Assembly (NCBI GenBank): GCA_002394525.1
Contig: DGUF01000202.1
Location: 1-22,158, forward strand
Length of the DNA: 22,158 nucleotides
Direction of reading: 5' to 3'
DNA from: Lachnospiraceae bacterium UBA4317
GTDB lineage: Bacteria; Bacillota_A; Clostridia; Lachnospirales; Lachnospiraceae
The translations under genes and the position numbers were made by a program. How positions within the stretch are numbered: the first letter of the stretch is position 1; the number at the start of each line of letters is the position of its first letter. Under the pieces are notes generated by a model. The model was not told where the DNA came from. It did no database searches and was given only the letters and a program-made list of their open reading frames with translations. Shown piece by piece: positions 13,266 through 19,610 of this stretch.

Positions 13266-14394
13266 GTTCTTTAAAATACTCCATGGCAGTGCGGATGACG
13301 CGCTGCTGGTCTTCGGGTGTCAGGCCGTAGTAGAGGGGCAGGCGGACCAGGCGGTCGCTCTCGCCGGTGGTCCAGCGGTCCTCCCCGTGAAAGCGTCCGA
13401 ACCGGAGGCCGGCGGGAGCGGAGTGCAGGGGGATGTAGTGGAAGACCGCGACGATGTCCCTGTCCTTGAGATACTGGATGAAGGCGGTGCGGTCGGCCAG
13501 GTCCCGGAGCTTGATGTAGTACATGTGGGCGTTGTGGACGCAGCCTTCGGGGACGAAGGGGACCTGGATTCTTCCGGACGCGGCCAGGGGGGCGAAGGCC
13601 TCCGAATAGGTCTTCCAGATGGCCAGGCGGTCGTTGTTGATCCGGTCCGCCTCCAGGAGCTGGGCCCAGAGGTAGGCCGCGTTCATGTCGCTGGGCAGGT
13701 AGCTGCTGCCGTAGTCGACCCATGTATATTTGTCCACCTGTCCCCGGAAGAAACGGGCCCGGTTGGTGCCCTTTTCCCGCAGGATCTCGGCGGCGTCATT
13801 GTTTTCGGGGTCGCGGATGATGAGCGCCCCGCCCTCTCCCATGGAGTAGTTTTTGGTCTCGTGGAAGGAGTAGCAGCCGAAGTCGCCGATCGTGCCCAGG
13901 GCCCGGCCCTTGTAGGTGGACATGACACCCTGCGCCGCGTCCTCAATGACTTTGAGTCCGTACCTGGCGGCGATGTCCATGATGGTATCCATTTCACAGG
14001 CGACGCCGGCATAGTGCACGGCCATGATCGCCCGGGTCCTGTCGGTGATGGCCTCCTCGATCTTTTTTTCATCGATGTTCATGGTGTCCGGGCGGACATC
14101 CACGAAGACCGGGGTCGCGCCGGTCAGGACGATGGCTGTGGCCGTGCTGGAGAAGGTGAAGCTGGGGACGATGACTTCGTCGCCGGCCTTCAGCCCGCAC
14201 AGGAGCGTGGCCATCTCCAGGGCGGTCGTTCCGCTGGTGGTCAGCAGCGCCTTCTGGGCGCCGAACCGCTCCTCCAGAAAGGCATGGCATTTTTTGGTAA
14301 ACTGCCCGTCTCCGCAGATCTTATGGGCATCAATGGCATCTTTGACAAAATCGAGTTCAGTTCCAACAAAGGGCGGAACGTTAAAAGGTATCAT
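13258..14394 (-). CDS. wecE: dTDP-4-amino-4,6-dideoxygalactose transaminase (WecE/RffA type)
   Basis: 378 residues, the normal length for the DegT/DnrJ/EryC1/StrS PLP-dependent sugar aminotransferases. WecE converts dTDP-4-keto-6-deoxy-D-glucose to dTDP-4-amino-4,6-dideoxy-D-galactose (Fuc4N) with glutamate as amine donor. Visible marks: opening IPFNVPPFVGTELD, GDGQFTKKC, SGTTALEMA near 54-62, VDVRPDTMNIDE, the PLP-contacting IEDAAQGVMSTYKGRALGTI (Asp152), and Lys181 in SFHETKNYSMGEGG. REKGTNRARFFRGQVDKYTW and AVFHYIPLHSAPAG are characteristic of the WecE branch rather than ArnB. It heads the operon, with AGGAGAGCCT before the ATG and a promoter about 55 bp upstream. No RmlA or RmlB gene is in the window, so the substrate must come from elsewhere. 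Confidence 0.92.
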   Translation of the reverse strand: MIPFNVPPFVGTELDFVKDAIDAHKICGDGQFTKKCHAFLEERFGAQKALLTTSGTTALEMATLLCGLKAGDEVIVPSFTFSSTATAIVLTGATPVFVDVRPDTMNIDEKKIEEAITDRTRAIMAVHYAGVACEMDTIMDIAARYGLKVIEDAAQGVMSTYKGRALGTIGDFGCYSFHETKNYSMGEGGALIIRDPENNDAAEILREKGTNRARFFRGQVDKYTWVDYGSSYLPSDMNAAYLWAQLLEADRINNDRLAIWKTYSEAFAPLAASGRIQVPFVPEGCVHNAHMYYIKLRDLADRTAFIQYLKDRDIVAVFHYIPLHSAPAGLRFGRFHGEDRWTTGESDRLVRLPLYYGLTPEDQQRVIRTAMEYFKEHE

Positions 14395-14449
14395 AGGCTC
14401 TCCTGAATTTATGAACAGTTACATTGTTACGCTTGAAATATCAGCTCTC

Positions 14450-14478
14450 ATTATACTATCATCCGCCGAATATCTCCA
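14450..14478 (-). promoter_or_regulatory. Promoter of the amino-sugar operon
   Basis: On the minus strand TGGAGA (14478 down to 14473), a 17-bp spacer, then a perfect TATAAT (14455 down to 14450). The predicted start is near 14443, giving a leader of about 50 nt to the wecE ATG. Confidence 0.6.
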
Positions 14479-14538
14479 CTCACACCGGCGTTTTTTTAAG
14501 AAAACAGAGGGCAGAGGCATATCACTCTCAAAAAGTTG

Positions 14539-14547
14539 TGGTATACT
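14539..14547 (+). promoter_or_regulatory. Extended -10 promoter for the shikimate-kinase-like gene
   Basis: TGGTATACT is an extended -10 element (TGn followed by TATACT). No good -35 is seen, which is usual for this class. It is divergent from and about 85 bp away from the operon promoter on the other strand. Confidence 0.45.
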
Positions 14548-14645
14548 GATAAATGGATCAGTTTATCTAAGCGGGGAAAGCTGCGGGGCAGTCCGCCCGC
14601 AGGTCCTGATGTATCGTGGATCCGGGAAGGAGAAAAGACAGACAA

Positions 14646-15164
14646 TTGGAGAAAAAAGAGACTCGGAGGGATAATCTGATCCTGATCGGAATGCCCGCAT
14701 CGGGAAAAAGCACGGTCGGCGTGATCCTGTCCAAGATCATCGGTTATGACTTTATAGATACAGATCTCCTGATCCAGAAGAGCGAGCATATGACGCTTTC
14801 GCAGATCATCGAGGCCAGGGGAGTGGACGGGTTTCTCGAGATCGAAAACCGGGTCAATGCCTCGGTCCAGGCCTCCAGGTGTGTGATCGCGACCGGCGGC
14901 AGTGCTGTCTACGGTCAGGAGGCCATGCTGCATCTGCGGGAGATCGGAGCTGTGATCTATCTGCAGGTGGATTATGAGGTGATCCGAAAACGCCTGCGCA
15001 ATATACGGCAGCGGGGGGTCGTGCTCCGGGAGGGACAGACGCTGCGCGAGCTGTATGAGGAACGGTGTGCCCTTTATGAAAAATATGCAGACCTGATCGT
15101 CCGGGAGGGGAGCGGCGAGATCGAGGATGTCGTGGCCCGGATCATCCGGACGCTCAGAGTCTGA
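14646..15164 (+). CDS. Shikimate-kinase-like P-loop kinase, noncanonical substrate site
   Basis: 172 residues from the TTG at 14646, where AAGGAG lies 13 nt upstream; a GTG at 14616 would add ten residues but has no ribosome site. The start is uncertain. Shikimate kinase features: Walker A GMPASGKST (15-23), FIDTD with the substrate/Mg-binding Asp40, a TGG stretch (ATGGSAV, normally TGGG), QRGVV in the lid, and LYEERCALYEKYADLIV holding the C-terminal substrate Arg. The Arg of the usual GFRxxE motif is absent: the sequence reads GFLEIE. That Arg normally grips shikimate, so the protein may phosphorylate something else or be a weak shikimate kinase. No other aromatic pathway gene is nearby. 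The CheB/CheR kinase gene follows in the same direction after about 217 nt. Confidence 0.82.
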   Translation: MEKKETRRDNLILIGMPASGKSTVGVILSKIIGYDFIDTDLLIQKSEHMTLSQIIEARGVDGFLEIENRVNASVQASRCVIATGGSAVYGQEAMLHLREIGAVIYLQVDYEVIRKRLRNIRQRGVVLREGQTLRELYEERCALYEKYADLIVREGSGEIEDVVARIIRTLRV

Positions 15165-15329
15165 GGCGGGACTGTCCGGGGAGGGCAGGCCTGTGGCAGT
15201 GACGAAATTCTTCCGGCCTGTCTCCGCTTCGGGCGCAGGAGGACGAAAGGTTACGGAGAGACTGGAACAGACATAAAGCCTGCGCGCCGGAGTGTTCTGA
15301 CGGACGGCACGGGGTCCTGTGATCGCATT

Positions 15330-15354
15330 GGAGAAACCCTTACGGGCTTTCTCC
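15330..15354 (+). promoter_or_regulatory. Hairpin in the leader of the hybrid kinase gene
   Basis: GGAGAAACCC pairs with GGGCTTTCTCC (one bulged C) around TTAC. It ends 27 nt before the chosen ATG and has no T run, so it is more likely a leader structure than a terminator for the preceding gene. Confidence 0.35.
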
Positions 15355-15381
15355 TCGCGCTGTTTGGAAAGGGTGGAAAAG

Positions 15382-18300
15382 ATGAATTTTGAAAAAGGGA
15401 AAAGGGAACAGAGACCGGGTTGTGTGGTCGGAATCGGTTCATCGGCGGGCGGACTGGAGGCGCTGCAGCAATTCCTGACATTTCTGCCTACGGACACCGG
15501 AATGGCTTTTGTAGTCATTCAGCACCTCTCGCCCGATCACAGAAGCCTGCTCGCGGATATCCTCGGGAAATATACCGCCATGCCTGTGCTCGAGGCCAAG
15601 GACGGCATGCATGTGCGCAAGAACACGGTTTACATGCTTCCTCCCAAATACAATATGGAGATCGAGCAGGATGTGCTGCATCTGCAGGAGTACAACCACC
15701 AGCACATCAACCATCCCATTGATATCTTTTTCCGGTCTCTGGCCAAGACCTATGAGAACCGGGCGGTCGCCATCATTCTGTCAGGAACGGGATCGGACGG
15801 GACAAACGGGATCCGGTCGATCAAGGACCGGAACGGCCTGATCATCGTCCAGTCGCCGGAGAGCGCCAAGTTTGACGGCATGCCCCGGAGCGCGATCGCG
15901 ACCGGCTTCGCGGACCTGATCCTGAACCCGGACAGCATCGCCCGTGAGATGGCCCATATCTCCCGGTCGATCGCGGACGCGGGCCGGCGCCTGCAGCTCT
16001 CGGACGGGGACCTCATGTCCCAGGTCTTCAGCATACTGAAGAAAGTCACAAACATAAACTATTCCTATTACAAGCAGACGACCGTCCTGCGCAGGATCGA
16101 GCGAAGGATCGTGGTCACCCACAACCGCAACCTGCAGGAATATGTCAACTACATGAACAACAATCCGAAGGAGGTCCGGCTGCTGGCCAAGGAGGTCCTG
16201 ATCGGAGTCACCTCCTTCTTCCGCGACCCGGATTATTTTGACATTCTCAAGGAGAGGGTCGTCAAGGACCTGCTCAGGAGCCACCGGGCATCGGACCAGA
16301 TCCGGGTCTGGGTGGCCGGCTGTTCCACAGGTGAGGAGGCCTATTCGATCGCCATCCTCTTCGCGGAGGCCATGGATGAGCTGGGACTGCGCAGGGATGT
16401 CAAGATCTTCGCGACGGACCTGGACGGCGATTCCATCAACGTGGCGGGGCGCGGCGTCTACGGCGACAGCATTCTGGAGGATGTCACGGTCACGCGGCTG
16501 AGCCGTTTCTTTACCAAAAAGGGCAACCGCTATGTGGTCAATCACGACATCCGCAAGATGATCGTCTTCGCCCAGCACAATGTCTTTCAGGATCCGCCCT
16601 TCGGCCGGCTGGACCTGGTCAGCTGCAGAAATCTCCTGATCTATTTCCAGAATATCCTGCAGCGGAATCTCTTTGCCATCTTCCACATGGCCCTCAACGA
16701 CGGCGGCTATCTCTTCCTGGGCCGGTCGGAGTCGGTCATTGATTACGATGACGTCTTCCGGGTCCTGTGCCCCAACGAGAAGATCTTTGTCCACAACAGC
16801 GCGGGACGCACGCCTTCCCACGAGCATATCACCTACTCCCTGCAGGGGATCGAGAGCCAGCTCATGCCCCAGCATTACAAGGGGGACAGCTATGACCAGG
16901 ATTCCGGATATTCCCCCAGTGAGATGGATACCAGAGCCCTGGAGATCCTCATGCCGGCCTGTGTCCTGGTGAATGAGAAAAATGAGCTCTGCCACTCCTA
17001 CGGCAAGTGCTCCGACTTCATCACGATCCCAGTCGGAAATGTGACCCTGGATATTTTTTCACTGATCAGAAATGATCTCAAGATCGCGGTCTCCAAGGCT
17101 CTGAAGGAGTCGAGGGAGAAGCAGGGCCTGGTCGCCTATGACCGGATCCCGGTGGAGATCAGCAGCCAGCCCGAATATATCTCCCTGGTCGCCCAGCCAA
17201 TCACGGACCGGATGGGGAGCGACACGGGTGTGACGGCCCTGGCCTTTCTGCGGTCCTCCCAGGAGGCCCAGCAGCCCGTCGACATGAACCACTACGACAT
17301 TGACACCGCGGCGGCCCAGAGGATCGCGGACCTGGAGAAGGAGCTCCATGTCTCCCAGGACAACCTCAGCCGCACGGTCACGGAGCTGGAGTCCGTCAAC
17401 GCGGAGCTGCAGGCGGCCAACGAGGAGCTGCTGACCGCCAATGAGGAGCTGCAGAGCTCCAACGAAGAGCTGCAGTCCGTCAACGAGGAGCTCTATACGG
17501 TCAACTCGGAATACCAGACCAAGGTCGGCGAGCTGGCCTCCGTCAACGATGATATGGCCAACTTCCTGGCGACGACCCTGGTGGGCATCGTCATGGTGGA
17601 CAGAAAGCTCAATGTCCGCAAGTTTACCGAGTACATAGCGGATGAATTCAGCGTGGCGGAGCACGATGTCGGCAGGTCACTGCGCTATATCGCCTATCAT
17701 TTCGCCACGGTCGACCTGATCAAGCTCTGCCACCAGGTCCTGCACACCATGCAGCCCATGGAGATGGCCTGCGCTTCCGTCGCGGGCAAGACCTACCTGG
17801 TCCGCATCGCGCCCTACAGGACCCATGGAAAAAAACCGGGAGAGGTCGACAGCCAGGAGACCGGCAGCCATGTGTCCGGCCCTGTCCAGGGCCCCGTCGC
17901 TCACGGAAGCGGGCCCGGAGGCCAGAGAAATGCCGCGGACCAGGAAAATCCGGTCGCCGGTGAGGAATATGTCAGCGGCCTGGTCCTGACCTTTATCGAC
18001 ACGACCCAGCAGATCGATGACCAGCAGCAGATCGACGAGATGGCCAAGGCTCTGCGGGCGGCGGTCAAGTCCGGGCAGGAGAAGGAGGCCTTCCTCTCCC
18101 ACATGAGCCACGATATGCGGACTCCGCTGACGGCCATCAAGGGTCTGGTCCAGCTGTCCCTCAAGGAGGACCTCCCCGAGAATGTGCGGGACAACCTGGA
18201 AAAGGTATTTTCATCGACCCACTATCTGACCAGCCTGATCGACGAGGTGCTGGAGACCAGCCGGATCAATGCCGGCAAGGTGGTCAGCGTCGCCACCGCC

Positions 18301-19221
18301 GTAAGGGAGCGGGAGGTCATCGAGGAGACGGTCGCCATCGTGGCCGAGAAGGCGCGGACGGCCGGCCTGACCCTGCAGACCCGGATCGACGGCTGCGAGA
18401 ACAGGGTCGTCATGATGGATGCGGAGCATGTGACCCGCATCATCGTCAACCTCCTGGGCAACGCGGTCAAATTCACCAGACCGGGAGGAAGGGTGGACTT
18501 CGAGGTCAGCGTCCTCTACACGGATACGCACGCCAGCCACACCTATACCATCCGGGATACCGGGCGGGGCATCAGCGATGCCTTCCAGAAAAAGATGTTC
18601 ATGCCCTTTGAGCAGGAGATCCCCAATGAGGTGGATCTCAGGGACGGCACCGGCCTGGGCCTGTATATCTGCAGAAACCTGGTCGACCTCCTGGGCGGGA
18701 CCATCACCTGCCACAGCAAGCTGGGCCGCGGGACGACCTTCATCGTCTCCCTGGAATACGACCTGGCGACACCGGACCAGATCCGCAACCAGAGCCGCCG
18801 CAATTCGACGATCGAGGGCCGGATGCTCTACGGCAAAAACATCCTGGTCGCCGAGGACAACACCCTCAACGCCGAGGTCATCATGAAGATCCTGGAGACC
18901 CGCGGTGTCCATGCCGAGCTGGCCAGAGACGGCGAGGAGGCGGTCGAGCTCTATGAGAAGAGCGGCCCCTACCATTTCCAGGCCGTCCTCATGGATGTCA
19001 TGATGCCGATCATGGACGGACACGAGGCGGCGAAGGCCATCCGGGCCTGCGGCCTGCAGGATTCGAAGACGATCCCGATCGTCGGCCTCTCGGCCGATGT
19101 GGACCCGGCCAATGAAAAGAAATGCCTGGAGGCCGGCATGAACGCCTGCCTGGGCAAGCCCATCAATACGGCGGACCTCTTCGCCACCCTTTTCAGGGAG
19201 ATCGAAAAGGCGGAGATGTAA
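15382..19221 (+). CDS. CheB-CheR-PAS hybrid histidine kinase with C-terminal receiver
   Basis: 1279 residues joining methylesterase, methyltransferase, sensor and kinase modules. CheB esterase (15-205) has the triad Ser21 (GSSAGG), His48 (QHL) and Asp139 (GTGSDG). CheR (about 215-475) has the SAM-binding VAGCSTGEEAYSIAIL near 311 and DLVSCRNLLIYF near 412. A coiled coil (about 640-720) is built on ELQAANEELLTANEEL-type heptads. A PAS domain (about 725-885) carries a Gly/Pro/Gln insert near 813-862. HisKA holds the phospho-acceptor His910 (SHDMRTPL), followed by a HATPase domain (NLLGNAVKFT, DTGRGIS, GTGLGLYI) and a receiver (about 1152-1275) with Asp1205 in MDVMMP. There is no N-terminal receiver before CheB and no membrane segment. 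I prefer the ATG at 15382 with GGGTGG upstream over the GTG at 15319. No chemoreceptor or cheA/W is nearby. Confidence 0.93.
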   Translation: MNFEKGKREQRPGCVVGIGSSAGGLEALQQFLTFLPTDTGMAFVVIQHLSPDHRSLLADILGKYTAMPVLEAKDGMHVRKNTVYMLPPKYNMEIEQDVLHLQEYNHQHINHPIDIFFRSLAKTYENRAVAIILSGTGSDGTNGIRSIKDRNGLIIVQSPESAKFDGMPRSAIATGFADLILNPDSIAREMAHISRSIADAGRRLQLSDGDLMSQVFSILKKVTNINYSYYKQTTVLRRIERRIVVTHNRNLQEYVNYMNNNPKEVRLLAKEVLIGVTSFFRDPDYFDILKERVVKDLLRSHRASDQIRVWVAGCSTGEEAYSIAILFAEAMDELGLRRDVKIFATDLDGDSINVAGRGVYGDSILEDVTVTRLSRFFTKKGNRYVVNHDIRKMIVFAQHNVFQDPPFGRLDLVSCRNLLIYFQNILQRNLFAIFHMALNDGGYLFLGRSESVIDYDDVFRVLCPNEKIFVHNSAGRTPSHEHITYSLQGIESQLMPQHYKGDSYDQDSGYSPSEMDTRALEILMPACVLVNEKNELCHSYGKCSDFITIPVGNVTLDIFSLIRNDLKIAVSKALKESREKQGLVAYDRIPVEISSQPEYISLVAQPITDRMGSDTGVTALAFLRSSQEAQQPVDMNHYDIDTAAAQRIADLEKELHVSQDNLSRTVTELESVNAELQAANEELLTANEELQSSNEELQSVNEELYTVNSEYQTKVGELASVNDDMANFLATTLVGIVMVDRKLNVRKFTEYIADEFSVAEHDVGRSLRYIAYHFATVDLIKLCHQVLHTMQPMEMACASVAGKTYLVRIAPYRTHGKKPGEVDSQETGSHVSGPVQGPVAHGSGPGGQRNAADQENPVAGEEYVSGLVLTFIDTTQQIDDQQQIDEMAKALRAAVKSGQEKEAFLSHMSHDMRTPLTAIKGLVQLSLKEDLPENVRDNLEKVFSSTHYLTSLIDEVLETSRINAGKVVSVATAVREREVIEETVAIVAEKARTAGLTLQTRIDGCENRVVMMDAEHVTRIIVNLLGNAVKFTRPGGRVDFEVSVLYTDTHASHTYTIRDTGRGISDAFQKKMFMPFEQEIPNEVDLRDGTGLGLYICRNLVDLLGGTITCHSKLGRGTTFIVSLEYDLATPDQIRNQSRRNSTIEGRMLYGKNILVAEDNTLNAEVIMKILETRGVHAELARDGEEAVELYEKSGPYHFQAVLMDVMMPIMDGHEAAKAIRACGLQDSKTIPIVGLSADVDPANEKKCLEAGMNACLGKPINTADLFATLFREIEKAEM

Positions 19222-19268
19222 GGGCGGAGCAGCAGCGCTTTCTTCCGGCCTGAGATGTAAGGGCGGAG
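19213..19268 (+). repeat. 17-bp direct repeat spanning the 3' end of the hybrid kinase gene
   Basis: GAGATGTAAGGGCGGAG occurs at 19213-19229, including the kinase stop codon, and again exactly at 19252-19268. The 39-bp offset and perfect identity suggest a short recent duplication. Confidence 0.85.
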
Positions 19269-19286
19269 ACGCATCGTCGTCTTCCC

Positions 19287-19355
19287 GCCGGTCCGGGACC
19301 GGCCGGAGACGTGGCATGATCCACCTGCCGGGTCGGACCGGGCTGGCAGGTGGAT
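19287..19355. repeat. Palindrome and stem-loop after the hybrid kinase gene
   Basis: GCCGGTCC-G-GGACCGGC at 19287-19303 and ATCCACCTGCC/GGCAGGTGGAT at 19319-19355 around a 15-nt loop. The second is followed by AAAAAA, not T, so it is not a canonical plus-strand terminator. It could terminate by another mode or protect the 3' end of the mRNA. Confidence 0.55.
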
Positions 19356-19421
19356 AAAAAACATTGCGCACAATTTTTTGGAATTTTTTATAAATAATTA
19401 ATAGTCCGGGCTGTCAAGCTG

Positions 19422-19430
19422 TGCTATTAT
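19422..19430 (+). promoter_or_regulatory. Candidate extended -10 promoter for ftsH
   Basis: TGCTATTAT matches the extended -10 form (TGn then TATTAT) in an AT-rich region. The hexamer 17 bp upstream (TAGTCC) is a poor -35. Use of this site gives a leader of roughly 170 nt. Confidence 0.4.
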
Positions 19431-19481
19431 CCTTGGAACAAACGCAAAGCCCCGAGCTTTTTCTCATGCAGTCTTCCCCAT

Positions 19482-19569
19482 GCAGCCTTTGTGCGTGCGG
19501 ACCGGCGGCCCTGTGCTCTCGCCCGGGGTCTTGAGTGCCACCGCAGCCCTTGGGCGTGCGGACCGGCGG
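19482..19569 (+). repeat. 27-bp direct repeat pair in the ftsH leader
   Basis: Copies at 19482-19508 and 19543-19569 match at 25 of 27 positions and share GCGTGCGGACCGGCGG. They are offset by 61 bp. The first is preceded by a CATGCAGTCTTCCCCATGCAG doublet-like stretch. Function unknown. Confidence 0.8.
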
Positions 19570-19610
19570 GGCGGCGCGGAATGGATAGCACAGCGAAAGG
19601 ATAAACAGCA

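Larger units (their letters stand above)
19222..19610. other. 389-bp gap before ftsH
   Basis: No gene is supported. Contents: the second copy of the 17-bp repeat, a near-perfect palindrome at 19287-19303, a stem-loop at 19319-19355, an AT-rich stretch with T runs at 19372-19400, an extended -10 at 19422-19430, and a 27-bp direct repeat pair up to 19569. The last 180 nt form a long GC-rich leader of ftsH. Confidence 0.55.

Noticed and set aside
15319..15381. GTG at 15319 as the start of the hybrid kinase
   Set aside because: It would place the hairpin at 15330-15354 inside the coding region, has no ribosome site, and adds a tail with no similarity to CheB.
15208..19252. 13-bp direct repeat TTCTTCCGGCCTG on both sides of the hybrid kinase gene, as a possible insertion boundary
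   Set aside because: A few shared 13-mers are expected by chance in a window this size, and no integrase, tRNA or composition change supports an insertion.
19319..19355. Stem-loop after the hybrid kinase considered as a rho-independent terminator
   Set aside because: The stem is followed by six A rather than T. The nearest T run is more than 15 bp away, so I list it only as a stem-loop.
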